A stretch of 30,670 nt of DNA from Comamonadaceae bacterium (GCA_947478935.1 CANJXV010000003.1:1-30670), one strand, 5' to 3'. Shown: positions 15,130 through 24,292, numbered from the stretch's first letter. Notes: generated by a model from the sequence alone, not told the origin. Numbers and translations are program-made.

Positions 15130-16671
15130 CTACCGAGCAAAAAGAATTCGCCCCGCATCGCCTTGAACTTGCGGGTCTTGCGCTCGATTCATTTTCATAG
15201 CGTAGCGGGGAACCTTGTCTATCAAATAGGAATGCATTTCACCCACGGTAATCCGCCCATCACTATTAAGATCTGCATCGCCCTCCAGGCCCTTCATAAG
15301 AAAATAGCTGAATATTCCATGCTTGAGATCCGTACTCGAGCTCGATATTTGGCTAAAACTTGATGCCGAAAGGACCGTGAAATTATCTGGGTAAGCACTT
15401 TGATCAACCTTGATATTGATCGGCCGGGCGCTTGCCAGCAAAGTTTCCCCGCCCCGGATTTGTCCGCTGTAGCAACTGTCTATGAACATCGTTACAGACT
15501 TGGGCTTGGCAGCGCTCAGGGCTGCCACTATTTCCTTTTGTCCAACGGCCGTTCGAGCGAGCAAATCCTTGTCGACGCCATAGGGCAAGAAGTACAGCTT
15601 TCCATCTTCTGAGGGCAGTCCATGCCCGCTGTAAAACACGTAAACCTCTGTCTTATCCTTATTTACCTTGACCGGAAGCCAATTACTAAACGCCTTCACA
15701 ATTTCCACATCGTCTGCGTCTGAGTCAAGTAGCATCTTGATGTTCTCAGGTTTTACGCCGAGTCCGCGGCGCGCATAGTCATAAAAAGCACGTGCGTCCT
15801 CGTTAGCAAATTCAGCTTTGGGCACGCGCTTGTAGTCCTGAATTCCAATAATGATGGCGACAGCATCCCGGACCGGCTGGACCTTTATATTGGCAACGTT
15901 GAGCGCCAATACCGATTCCATAAACTCTTCGAGAGGCCTGTTTACTGAAATAATCTTGGTATCAGCAGTTCCATACGCATCTCTTGCGACGATGGTTAAC
16001 TTGGTCTCTTGCCCTGCCCTAGCAAAACGCTTGACCGAATAGGAACCATCGGCTCTACCGCCTATTTCTTCGCCATTAATTTTTAAGGAGCTGGTATCTG
16101 CATTCGTTTGAATTTTTATCAGAAAATCCCCATTTTTGTCTGGGGACGTTGCTGTGGCTTGTAAAGAAAGTAGAGAGCTTTGCTTAGCCTGTTCCCTTTG
16201 AACTTTGTCGGAATCAAGCCTTGCCCTATCTTCAGCTAAGCGTTGTCGTTCTTCCTGCAGTTGTTTAGCGAGCCGCTCGACTTCAACCTTTTGCGCGTCG
16301 CTTAGCTGGTTATTATTTACCGTTGTGGCTCTAACTAATTGGTTGTCAGCCCAAATGCCCTGGCTGATCACCGATCCGTTGGCTGCATAAAGCGTACCTT
16401 GACCGTGGTACCGACCATCACGCCATGACCCAATATACCGGTCGCCAGTGGAAATTGTGTGGATTCCTTGTCCGTTCGGCTTTCCATCGCGCCACTCACC
16501 ATCATATTTTTCATTGCTTGGATTGGTCCACGATCCAAAACAGGCATTCCAACGGGAAACCGAACTACCCTGACAGGAATGCCATGTCGGGAGATGAGCA
16601 AGATTTTGTGCACTTACATTAAAACTGATTATTGTAATGATTATCAGTAAAATATTGTTAGTGAAATTCAT
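15130..16671 (-). CDS. Exported MORN-caspase (C14) protease with EF-hand
   Basis: 513 residues: signal peptide (cleavage near VSA|Q, residue 21), a cysteine-containing WHSCQG...CFGSW segment, MORN repeats about 55-105 (YDGEWRDGKPNGQGIH, YIGSWRDGRYHGQGTLY), coiled coil about 125-165, Ig-like domain about 168-245 and caspase domain about 265-460. His350 lies in VFYSGHG and Cys400 in MFIDSCYSG, so the dyad is intact. A canonical EF-hand loop DLNSDGRITVGE (467-478) suggests calcium control. It is probably activated in the periplasm and specific for Arg or Lys, by analogy with metacaspases. The next gene is an FGE protein. Confidence 0.9.
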   Translation of the reverse strand: MNFTNNILLIIITIISFNVSAQNLAHLPTWHSCQGSSVSRWNACFGSWTNPSNEKYDGEWRDGKPNGQGIHTISTGDRYIGSWRDGRYHGQGTLYAANGSVISQGIWADNQLVRATTVNNNQLSDAQKVEVERLAKQLQEERQRLAEDRARLDSDKVQREQAKQSSLLSLQATATSPDKNGDFLIKIQTNADTSSLKINGEEIGGRADGSYSVKRFARAGQETKLTIVARDAYGTADTKIISVNRPLEEFMESVLALNVANIKVQPVRDAVAIIIGIQDYKRVPKAEFANEDARAFYDYARRGLGVKPENIKMLLDSDADDVEIVKAFSNWLPVKVNKDKTEVYVFYSGHGLPSEDGKLYFLPYGVDKDLLARTAVGQKEIVAALSAAKPKSVTMFIDSCYSGQIRGGETLLASARPINIKVDQSAYPDNFTVLSASSFSQISSSSTDLKHGIFSYFLMKGLEGDADLNSDGRITVGEMHSYLIDKVPRYAMKMNRAQDPQVQGDAGRILFAR

Positions 16672-16714
16672 CGAAAATCCAATCGCAATTTATAATTAAA
16701 AATTAATTTAAATA

Positions 16715-18499
16715 TTATTTATAAGTTGCCACCATAACCACTTTACCCAACATCACTTGGTACAGCTCTTCGGTACTCAACTCGGCCCCATCGGATTCAC
16801 TTGAGCTGACCTTGGCATTTGCAATTGCTGGCATGCGGTCAACGTGGATGGCGAAGTTCACGTCCTCCGGCACAAAGCCCTCGTCCGTTTGGATTTTTTT
16901 GTTATCCAACTTGCCGACCGTAATTCCAACTACATTTCCAAACAAATCAAACACAGGGCCACCGGAATTTCCCTTGTTCACTTTAGCGGTCAATTGGAAA
17001 GTGCCCATGTCATCTTTTAATCCCGTACGCTTGGAGACCATCCCGTTGGTAAGCGAAGGTGAGCCCTCCCCGAGCATGTACCAAAGTGGGTATCCCATTA
17101 CCACCACGTTTCGACCCACTCTCGGCTTGGAGTAAGCGCCGACGGGAATGGCTCGGTCAGCAGGTAAAGGCTTTTCAAGTTCCAGCACTGCAATGTCATC
17201 TGATTGCGAGATGAATACAACCCGCACCTTGATAACTTCTCCTAGCCCAGTTCGAATTGCAAATTCTTTTCCATCCTCAATAACGTGACGATTAGTAACA
17301 ACCTTTTTCCCGCCATCGACAATGAACCCGCTACCCCCAGTAATCATCACGTTGGGAGGGAAAGGAAAACGCTGTACGGGAGTTGCAAATTCATTCTCGG
17401 GCAAATAAGTAGTTTGGAGACGCGTTTCCTTGCGGGCTGCATTCGCGACCTTAACGGCCTCGGGATTGAGCGTCGAATCCACCCTAGGTTTCGGCGCGCT
17501 AGGTTGCTGCTCCAGCTTTAGTCCAGTCAAAACAGGCTGGGGCGAAACGATAGATTTGGGTGTGGGAATTTCAGATACTAGCTTGGGCTGCGGATCCGCG
17601 GGTGCGGGTGCTACCTTAGGCTTAGCGGTAGCCACTTGTGCGTCGGCCTTGCTATTTGGCTCTACGGGCGGCGTCAAGGTCTTTGGCTGAGGGACGACGG
17701 CTTGTTGCCCCTCTGGCTTTACGGGCGCGCTAGGGCGTTCTGTCGGCAGATGATTTACATCAAGCCAAGAAAAAATAATGTCGCGCTTGAATAACTTGCC
17801 TTGCTTTTCATACAACTGTGCGGCAATTTTCTTTAACCGGATTCCCTCGGTCTTATTGCCTGACTGGTACTCTAGATCAGCCAAATAGTCCTGCACGTCT
17901 GGAGAGTTCGGTGCGCGACTCAAAAAATTCGCTGCGTTCTGCTTAGCAATGAGGCTTTCTCCAGTCAAGGTGAGGAACTTTGCATAGACAATCAGCACGC
18001 TTTCAGATTCGGGACGCTGCGTTGAAAGCTTTACTAGGGAATCATTTGATCGACTAGGATTACCTGTACGCAATCCAATAACTGCAGAAATAAAGTCGGG
18101 CTCTGCGGAGTCATTGTCAATCTTTTTGGCTGCCTGGGCATGGCGCTCTGCTTCCTTAAACTTGCCGAGCTTTAGATTGGCGTGAGCTGCGCCAATTGCT
18201 GCATCAAAGCTTTCTAAAGACTGCGCTTGCGCATCTTCAAAAAATTCCAAGGCTTTTGCAGGACGATCGATCGCTAAATAGATCTTGCCAGTCAGGACAC
18301 TAATAGCTAGCTCGTCCTCGCGATCTTTTGGTTCGTATTGTTTGAGTATCGCAATGGCATCCTTGAACTGTCCTGTAGCAACAAGAATGCTCGCTTTGCG
18401 TAAAGAAATATCAGATTCATTAGCAATGGCGCAAAGCTGCGCTCCAACAAGAATGAATGTCAGAATCAGCTTACCCAGGTGGTCCGTTTTTTTTCTCAT
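16715..18499 (-). CDS. Exported TPR plus trypsin-like serine protease
   Basis: 594 residues. A signal sequence (about 1-27) precedes TPR-like helical repeats (about 30-235; FKDAIAILKQYE, AKALEFFEDAQAQ), a long Pro/Ala/Lys linker (about 255-375) and an HtrA/trypsin-like domain (about 385-560). The triad is visible: His in VVTNRHVIE (about 405), Asp in QSDDIAVLEL (about 435) and Ser in NKGNSGGPVFD (about 512). No PDZ domain is seen. The ATG overlaps the preceding stop (ATGA). In this array it is the only serine protease and a candidate upstream activator or regulator of the caspases, which is inference from context. Confidence 0.87.
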   Translation of the reverse strand: MRKKTDHLGKLILTFILVGAQLCAIANESDISLRKASILVATGQFKDAIAILKQYEPKDREDELAISVLTGKIYLAIDRPAKALEFFEDAQAQSLESFDAAIGAAHANLKLGKFKEAERHAQAAKKIDNDSAEPDFISAVIGLRTGNPSRSNDSLVKLSTQRPESESVLIVYAKFLTLTGESLIAKQNAANFLSRAPNSPDVQDYLADLEYQSGNKTEGIRLKKIAAQLYEKQGKLFKRDIIFSWLDVNHLPTERPSAPVKPEGQQAVVPQPKTLTPPVEPNSKADAQVATAKPKVAPAPADPQPKLVSEIPTPKSIVSPQPVLTGLKLEQQPSAPKPRVDSTLNPEAVKVANAARKETRLQTTYLPENEFATPVQRFPFPPNVMITGGSGFIVDGGKKVVTNRHVIEDGKEFAIRTGLGEVIKVRVVFISQSDDIAVLELEKPLPADRAIPVGAYSKPRVGRNVVVMGYPLWYMLGEGSPSLTNGMVSKRTGLKDDMGTFQLTAKVNKGNSGGPVFDLFGNVVGITVGKLDNKKIQTDEGFVPEDVNFAIHVDRMPAIANAKVSSSESDGAELSTEELYQVMLGKVVMVATYK

Positions 18500-18951
18500 T
18501 CAACTTTGATTACGATTTCTTTTTCAGAGGTCCGTCCTTGCGTATCGCTGACGCGTAGAACGATTTTGTGCTTTCCTGCCGGCACTTCTAGGTTAGAGAG
18601 TTTTAGGCCTGTTAAAGTTTTAGACGCCTCTTTAAGTAATCTATCTGTGATGTCTAACTTGAATGCACCGTAAAACGCCTTAAAGCTAGAAAAATTCAAT
18701 TGAGCGTCTTTCTGCGCCTTCATCAAAACTTCAATATTGAACGGATTTTTCAACCCCTGATCAAGAGAGTCCGGCGAGGACACCGCAATTAATGGCGCTA
18801 GAGGATCCGGTGGTGCAGCGCCCACAAGCGCCAACGTAGTAGCATTTTGCGACGCCAGAAATTCTTCTGGCGTAATTAATGGAGTCCCATATCCAAGTAC
18901 TGAACTGAATAATGCAGCACAATATATAAATGATTTAAAAAAATTAATCAT
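18496..18951 (-). CDS. Small secreted protein of unknown function
   Basis: 151 residues with an N-terminal signal sequence (about 1-22). The segment LITPEEFLASQ and a Pro-rich part come next, then a C-terminal beta-rich part (VPAGKHKIVLRVSDTQGRTS) that resembles an Ig-like/PKD strand pattern. I recognise no named family. It lies 11 nt after the lipoprotein gene and overlaps the TPR-protease start, so it probably belongs to the same complex. Confidence 0.75.
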   Translation of the reverse strand: MINFFKSFIYCAALFSSVLGYGTPLITPEEFLASQNATTLALVGAAPPDPLAPLIAVSSPDSLDQGLKNPFNIEVLMKAQKDAQLNFSSFKAFYGAFKLDITDRLLKEASKTLTGLKLSNLEVPAGKHKIVLRVSDTQGRTSEKEIVIKVE

Positions 18952-18962
18952 TTATTGAACAC

Positions 18963-19577
18963 TCACTTCTTCTTGGCTGCATCAATTTCTTGCTCAAGCT
19001 CTTGGAAAGCTTTGGATGCTCTAACCTTAGCATCCAATACAGCACTTTTCTTCACTTGATCAGCAATAACTTTGTTGCTTTCACCTACAGGGTACCTAAG
19101 GAGCACAAATGCCCGAAATTTCGAACCTTCTTGCACAATTTCGGACTTTTCCCGAACATAACCAGCTACGTTTACGTCGGTAGCAACGCTCTTAGTAACC
19201 CGCTCAATTTCCTTGACGACCTGAACGTCAGATCCCACACCAGTCTGTGAAGCGAAATCTGTCATTTTGGAAGATACGCGGTCCCCCAGTTGCCCGGCCA
19301 ATGCTCGCTTGGCGGATAGGACTGCGACATCCATCGCCATCTGCATATCAGACGAAATTTCTGTTGCAGCAACATAAATCGCATTCACGTCAGAAGGCGG
19401 CTGTACGTACCAAACAGGTGCCTTGGCCACGGTCTGGCCTACCGCCTTCAACACTTCTTTTTGTTGTTCATCTTCTTTTTTCTGCACAAATTCAGGTGTC
19501 CCCGGCTTCGGACCCGCACAGGCTGCTAAGCCCAGAGCGACCAACGCAAGTGAAGTGATTCGGATGACTGGTGACAT
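18963..19577 (-). CDS. LPP20-family lipoprotein
   Basis: 204 residues. A lipobox (LAAC, Cys about 20) predicts a lipid-anchored envelope protein. The pattern PVWYVQPPSDVNAIYVAATE followed by an Ala-rich segment (MDVAVLSAKRALAGQLGDR) matches LPP20-type lipoproteins. The C-terminus is a charged helix. It begins a sub-operon with the Ig-like protein and the TPR-protease. AAGGAT upstream of ATG 19577 is a reasonable ribosome site. The 225-bp gap before it (19578-19802) is the best place in the middle of the array for an internal promoter, though I cannot point to firm -35/-10 boxes. Confidence 0.75.
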   Translation of the reverse strand: MSPVIRITSLALVALGLAACAGPKPGTPEFVQKKEDEQQKEVLKAVGQTVAKAPVWYVQPPSDVNAIYVAATEISSDMQMAMDVAVLSAKRALAGQLGDRVSSKMTDFASQTGVGSDVQVVKEIERVTKSVATDVNVAGYVREKSEIVQEGSKFRAFVLLRYPVGESNKVIADQVKKSAVLDAKVRASKAFQELEQEIDAAKKK

Positions 19578-19802
19578 ATAGGTATCCTTGAAAAAAAATT
19601 CATGGATTCACACCATGATCAATACGACAGTTAATTTAATCCCAAATCCGCGAAAATTCGAACTTGGCTTACGGTTCCAGCACAATCTTAACCATTTACC
19701 TGCGAACAGGGCAATAGGCCAATCAAAACAAGCAATTTAAGGTGCCTTCAATGGCTCATGTCGTTGACCGAGGATACTTAAGGAATTTTTTAGATAATTT
19801 CA

Positions 19803-20615
19803 TTATTTAGATACCTGATACCCTCGCCTAACCACCCGCCGCTCGTCAATCGGTATTTCCCTCAGCTTTGCTTTGAAGTCATCGAGATCGTAGGCACTAA
19901 GCCACTTGAAAGGTTTTTTGGTCGCAATGACAATCAACCACTCATCATACAGACGTTTCGCATCCCTATAAGAGTCCGACCAACTTGTAACCAAGGTGTA
20001 GTTAATACTGACTTTCCCACTAGGATTTTTAACCAAAAATTCGGACTCAAATGCGTTTTTTACGTCCGGCCTCGTGATTCTGTAAACTTTGTTGTCCTCA
20101 TTCGGAAGCCAATTAAATATAGCAATATATGCGGGCTCGGTTCCCTCTATTTCAAGTAAAAAATCATCCCCAACACGATAAACATTTTGTTTGGTTTTAA
20201 CCTTCACATCAAAGTTTGGATCGGGCTTTTTAGAGGGCACCACAATGTCTGCATCCAAGGTGACAATGCATGCGCTTGAATCACCGCGGGACTCAACCTT
20301 GCGTTTAACGTTTTTTATCGACTTAATATCGCCTTCAATTAATGTCCATGTAACCCGGTTAAATTCACATTTACTGGCGGATTGATTACCCGAAGTAGCA
20401 TTGCAAAATTGCTGTTCTTCATTTGACATTGCTTCGCCGAAAATTGATGCGATTGCAACTATTTTTGCTTTATCTTCTGCCAACTTGCATGCTGTGCTCT
20501 GGGATGTCTCGGGACCGTAAAGGTACTCAGCTTCGCCGCGCGCGGTCTCAGCGTTGACGATTTGAATACTCAAGATTAGCAGAACCGCAAATAAGCATCC
20601 AACTTTATTAATCAT
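19803..20615 (-). CDS. Exported DUF4384-domain protein
   Basis: 270 residues with a signal peptide (about 1-22, IVNA|E). Residues 23-130 resemble the processed N-terminal domains of FlgT/LPP20-like envelope proteins (ARGEAEYLYG, CKLAEDKAKIVAIASIFGE) and hold several cysteines. Residues about 135-225 match DUF4384 (VYRVGDDFLLEIEGTEPAYIA, then NKVYRITRP), a beta-sandwich often found with caspases, kinases and exported proteases. Role unknown; probably a structural or ligand-sensing partner. Confidence 0.72.
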   Translation of the reverse strand: MINKVGCLFAVLLILSIQIVNAETARGEAEYLYGPETSQSTACKLAEDKAKIVAIASIFGEAMSNEEQQFCNATSGNQSASKCEFNRVTWTLIEGDIKSIKNVKRKVESRGDSSACIVTLDADIVVPSKKPDPNFDVKVKTKQNVYRVGDDFLLEIEGTEPAYIAIFNWLPNEDNKVYRITRPDVKNAFESEFLVKNPSGKVSINYTLVTSWSDSYRDAKRLYDEWLIVIATKKPFKWLSAYDLDDFKAKLREIPIDERRVVRRGYQVSK

Positions 20616-20664
20616 CAGAGGTCAATCCCAACAAACTTCAAGTCTATCGCACACATTGCACGCC

Positions 20665-21516
20665 TTAATTATGGTCTCTTGCCAGCCGAAATCCAAACGA
20701 ATTTGTACGGGTATCGGGCGGATAACTAAGACGCGTCGCCGACCTCCTTTCCAGGTGACCACTATACCTAGATCCGCCCCGAAGGACGCGCGCATCATTT
20801 AGACAAACATTGAGCCATGCACTTCCATTTGGCGGCGCTTCTACATAATTTTCATGCCAACAATCAGCCACCCACTCCCAAACGTTTCCATGCATATCAA
20901 AAAGTCCAAAAGCATTTGACTTTTCGCGCCCTACTGGCTCAGTGGTAGTGCTGTTATCTCCCTTTATTCCAGAAGTCTGATCAATTCCAATAGCAGAGTT
21001 CGTGGTCGTACCAGCTCTCGCAGCATACTCCCACTCCGCTTCTGAAGGTAGGCGATGTTTTTTTCCTGTTTTCCGATTTAGCCTTACTATAAATTCCTGA
21101 ATATCATTCCAACTAACATTATCAACCGGGCATGTTGAGCAGAAATAATTACTTCCTTTGCTTGGATCAGTACCCATAACGGACCGCCATTGTGAGCGGG
21201 TTACTTCGGTTTTCGCAAGAAGAAAAATAAGCACATTCACCTCATGAGGGGGCATTTCATCCGGAAATTGAAAGCTTCCCATTGTGAATTGACCCGCTGG
21301 CATGATGATCATTTCTGGACAGTCCAAGCAATCTTTAATGCTTTCACCAACAACCACACTTTGGCCTTTGGATTTCCCTTTCAGCATTATTTCATCGAGG
21401 TTGGTTCCATTCTCATCGGGGATGAAGCCCTTACCGTATAAGGCCTGGGCATATACACCTTGCACCAAGACTGCAGATAGCAGCAAAATTAGGACGGAGC
21501 GAGTGACGCGATTCAT
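20665..21516 (-). CDS. Exported FGE-sulfatase domain protein
   Basis: 283 residues: signal peptide (VYA|Q), linker GKGFIPDENGTNLD, KDCLDCPEM, then an FGE domain with GQFTMGSFQFPDEMPPHEVN, EVTRSQWRSVMGTDPS, CSTCPVDNVSWND, HRLPSEAEWEYAARAG, NVWEWVADCWH, VLRGGS and GFRLARDH. Arg replaces the usual Trp after VLRGGS (RYSGHLERRSATRLSY). A copy of its 5' part survives in the pseudogene at 24043-24292. It follows the caspase at 21828-23951 but is separated from it by an insertion scar. Confidence 0.86.
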   Translation of the reverse strand: MNRVTRSVLILLLSAVLVQGVYAQALYGKGFIPDENGTNLDEIMLKGKSKGQSVVVGESIKDCLDCPEMIIMPAGQFTMGSFQFPDEMPPHEVNVLIFLLAKTEVTRSQWRSVMGTDPSKGSNYFCSTCPVDNVSWNDIQEFIVRLNRKTGKKHRLPSEAEWEYAARAGTTTNSAIGIDQTSGIKGDNSTTTEPVGREKSNAFGLFDMHGNVWEWVADCWHENYVEAPPNGSAWLNVCLNDARVLRGGSRYSGHLERRSATRLSYPPDTRTNSFGFRLARDHN

Positions 21517-21520
21517 ATTA

Positions 21521-21568
21521 CTATAGGTCTCGGGCTAAACGAAATCCACTGAAATTATTGCGCAGGTT
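21521..21568 (-). pseudogene. Last 15 codons of an FGE gene
   Basis: ANLRNNFSGFRLARDL followed by TAG is the standard end of the array's FGE proteins. Sequence upstream of it is not FGE but an IS3-type transposase fragment, so an FGE gene that once followed the caspase has been cut down to its tail. Confidence 0.7.
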
Positions 21569-21735
21569 TGCATAGCCCTTGCCGCGGTTACCAAGTCGCT
21601 GCTCATAAGGTCGCCAAAGACCCAGCTCACCACCTTTCGGCGCTACACTTCCACCACAACAGCCAGATACAAGAACTCCACCTAGGTGGGCAGGTAGGTC
21701 ATATCTGCCACCCAAAGTTTAGGATTAGCAGCAAT
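21569..21735 (-). pseudogene. IS3-family transposase (OrfB) fragment
   Basis: In the minus frame through 21720 the DNA reads KLWVADMTYLPT, a stop, then VEFLYLAVVVEV, a stop, then RRKVVSWVFGDLMSSDLV. This is the DDE-domain start of IS3-family OrfB (WVADITYVPT...FLYLAVVLD...SRR.VGW), including the first catalytic Asp. Two in-frame stops and loss of both ends show it is dead. It joins directly to an FGE tail. Confidence 0.8.
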
Positions 21736-21827
21736 TCATCCAAAGAGAAATGTTTTAAATTCCCTGTTAGCTCAAGCAGTCTGAACAAAGTATTTCATTG
21801 CAAGAAAGGGCAGCATTTTGCCCATAG

Positions 21828-23951
21828 CTAATTGGAAATAAGCACCCGTGTGCCATCGCCAATTAGTTGCGGCTCCTGCTTTCGGCTCATCTGCATAGCG
21901 AAGCGGGGAACTTTTTCCGAAAGATAGTTTTGGAGATTTCCAACAGTGATAGCTCCATCCTTTTTTTCTGCTGCATCCCCCTCTAGGCCCTTCATTAGGT
22001 AGTAGCTGAAGATGCCGTGCTTGAGATCAGGACTGGAGCTTGACATCTGATTGCTGGCGGAAGCCGACATGATAGTGAAGTTGTCAGGATATGCTTTTTC
22101 CTCAACAGTAATAAACAAAGGCTTCGCACTCAAAATCAGCGCCTCATTCCCGCGCGTTTGTCCGCTGTAGCAGCTATCCATGAACATGGTGACCGATTTG
22201 GGTCGGGCATCCTGAAGCAGTTTTACTAAGTCTTTCTGTGCAATTGCGGTGCGCTCCAATAAGTCCTTATCGACACCATAGGGAAGCAGATAAATTTTTC
22301 CATCGTCCGTTAGGCCGTGCCCACTGTAAAAAACATAAACATCTGTCAAGTCTTTCCTTACACGAGACGGCAGCCAATTTTTAAAAGCTTTAAACATTGA
22401 GGCGTAGTCTGCCTTTGCGTCCAGCAACATGTGAATATCTTCAGGCCTTATTCCCAAACGCAATGCGTAGTCGTAGAAGACCAATGCATCATCTTTGGCA
22501 AACTCCGCTGGGGGAACGCTCTGATAGTCCTGAATACCAATGATGATTGCTACGGCGTTGCGCGGAGGTTGGCGACGTAAGTTGGCGGCGTTCAGCGGAG
22601 GCGGGATTTCCTTGGCAGTGGACAGTGCGCGAGAAACTATTAGCACATTGGTATCGGTATTACCCCATTGGTCTTGGGCAACGATAGTGACCTTGGTATC
22701 TTGCCCTGCACGGGCCACCAGCTTGTAGGTGCGCAAGAGGTCGTCCGCCCCGCCAATTTCCTGCCCATTTATTTTTAGGGAGCTAGTGCTCGTATTGGTT
22801 CGGATGGTGATACTGAACTCGCCCAATGCATCGGGCTGGCTTGTAGCAGCTTGGATTGCGATGCGGGTAGCCTTTTTGGCTTGTTCGCGCTGGAGCTTGT
22901 CGGCATCGAGACGCTCACGTTCTTGGGCTAGGCGGACGCGTTCTTGCTCTAATTGAGCTGCCTTGCGCTCATTTTCAAGACGCTGTGAATCGCTGATTGT
23001 TGCGGTTTCTGGGTTTGAGGGGCGTATTGGTTGGTTGACAGACAATATGGCTTGGCTGCTGACGGTTCCGTTGGCTGCGGCAATGGTTCCCTGACCCTCG
23101 TACTTTCCGTCCTTCCCTAATTCACTGGCCACAGCTGCACTGGCTAAGCCTGTTGCTTGGGACGCAAGTGTTTCAATATCTGGGACTACGCTACGAATTC
23201 CAGAGCTCAGTCTTGCAGGTGGCAAATTATCTTTGGCTTGATAGACTCCCTCTTTAACGCGCTTGAAATAGTCTTGATACCACTCCCGAACGGCGGGCAG
23301 TAATGATTGCACTTTTTCATTTGCGTAATTTAATTTTGATGAGTGAAGTGGTGATTCTCTGGCTCTCTTGGATTCGTCTAAAAAGCGGCCTGTTGGTATA
23401 AAATATTCGATAATAAAATTTCCGAATGATCGACTCATGATATAGGTGGATGAGCTGAAAGCGTTTCCGCCCCATGAAATTCCGGCTTCATTCCATTTCT
23501 TTCGCAATTTGGTTTGCACGACTGCAGCGCTGTCGCCCATGAATGTCTGTAGCTCTACGCTAAAACACTCTGAATCGACACCGCCAAGATTTGGTTGATG
23601 AGATATACCTGGCGGACATGTGACATTCCAGTTTTTTTGGTTTTGATCGTATGTGTGAATACCTATCATTTCTGACACCACATTATCCTTCACCTTGTCC
23701 AGCGCTAAGGAAATACCCCATACTGGATCCGAATGCGTGGATTTGACGCGCTCTACAATCCGAACTGTCCATTCGCCTGGCGGCAAAGGAATATCAGCTT
23801 TTTTTTTATTTGAAAATAGGTTTTTTTCATTGAATGTCACAAAGTCCGAGACCTTGTCACCTTCCTTTGTGTTGGCTATTACTTCGGCACCAGCGAACTG
23901 CCATGCCGTTATGAAAAGTGATGCAAAAAGTGTTTTAAATAGTTTAGACAT
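21828..23951 (-). CDS. Exported caspase-like (C14) protease with a unique N-terminal domain
   Basis: 707 residues. The signal peptide ends near FAGA|E (about 22). A roughly 230-residue N-terminal domain that I do not recognise (VTFNEKNLFS, PPGEWTVRIVERV, CPPGISHQPNLGGVDSECF) replaces the full MORN array. Only one degraded MORN-like piece remains (GKYEGQGTIAAANGTVSSQ). Coiled coil (about 315-360), Ig-like domain and caspase domain follow. His in VFYSGHG (about 545) and Cys in MFMDSCYSG (about 594) are intact. The EF-hand position is degenerate (AEKKDGAITVGN). Upstream of ATG 23951 is a 110-bp gap with ATTCAATG repeats that may hold an internal promoter. Confidence 0.88.
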   Translation of the reverse strand: MSKLFKTLFASLFITAWQFAGAEVIANTKEGDKVSDFVTFNEKNLFSNKKKADIPLPPGEWTVRIVERVKSTHSDPVWGISLALDKVKDNVVSEMIGIHTYDQNQKNWNVTCPPGISHQPNLGGVDSECFSVELQTFMGDSAAVVQTKLRKKWNEAGISWGGNAFSSSTYIMSRSFGNFIIEYFIPTGRFLDESKRARESPLHSSKLNYANEKVQSLLPAVREWYQDYFKRVKEGVYQAKDNLPPARLSSGIRSVVPDIETLASQATGLASAAVASELGKDGKYEGQGTIAAANGTVSSQAILSVNQPIRPSNPETATISDSQRLENERKAAQLEQERVRLAQERERLDADKLQREQAKKATRIAIQAATSQPDALGEFSITIRTNTSTSSLKINGQEIGGADDLLRTYKLVARAGQDTKVTIVAQDQWGNTDTNVLIVSRALSTAKEIPPPLNAANLRRQPPRNAVAIIIGIQDYQSVPPAEFAKDDALVFYDYALRLGIRPEDIHMLLDAKADYASMFKAFKNWLPSRVRKDLTDVYVFYSGHGLTDDGKIYLLPYGVDKDLLERTAIAQKDLVKLLQDARPKSVTMFMDSCYSGQTRGNEALILSAKPLFITVEEKAYPDNFTIMSASASNQMSSSSPDLKHGIFSYYLMKGLEGDAAEKKDGAITVGNLQNYLSEKVPRFAMQMSRKQEPQLIGDGTRVLISN

Positions 23952-23986
23952 GCGGTGCGAATTTTGGATTTCAATAATGCCTATAT

Positions 23987-24010
23987 ATTCAATGATTCAA
24001 TGATTGAATG
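23987..24010. promoter_or_regulatory. ATTCAATG repeats and palindrome upstream of a caspase gene
   Basis: ATTCAATG occurs at 23987-23994 and 23995-24002, followed by ATTGAATG. ATTCAAT-G-ATTGAAT (23995-24009) is a perfect inverted repeat. It lies 36 bp before the caspase start, a fitting place for an operator. No bound protein is known. Confidence 0.4.
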
Positions 24011-24042
24011 AATCAACGATAGAGTTTTGATAGCTTAGCTAT

Positions 24043-24292
24043 TCATTGCGCTCCATCTTTATAACAGTAAATTTTGCGATCGGCAATCTGTCGTGTCAAT
24101 CGAAACCCAAGAACGCCGACCTCCGCTCAAGCCAACTGTTGCGCCGCCTTGGTAGCCCGCAATTTCGAATAGTGCGGCTCCAGCATGAGCACTGATACGC
24201 CCATCTGCATTCACCTCATGAGGGGGCATTTCATCGGGAAATTGAAAGCTTCCCATTGTGAATTGACCCGACGGCAGTGATTTGACGGTCAA
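24043..24292 (-). pseudogene. Composite scar: FGE 5' fragment, integrase 3' end, possible FGE tail
   Basis: Three pieces are joined. First (24208-24292), SGQFTMGSFQFPDEMPPHEVN, nearly identical at DNA level to the gene at 20665-21516. Second (24127-24207, other frame), QMGVSVLMLEPHYSKL then RATKAAQQLA and TGA, the C-terminus of a tyrosine recombinase with its Tyr nucleophile in HYSKL. Third (24043-24120), a frame reading LGFRLTRQIADRK to TGA, which may be the tail of another FGE protein. A 77-codon frame (24059-24292) reads through but mixes frames and is not a real protein. Confidence 0.7.
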
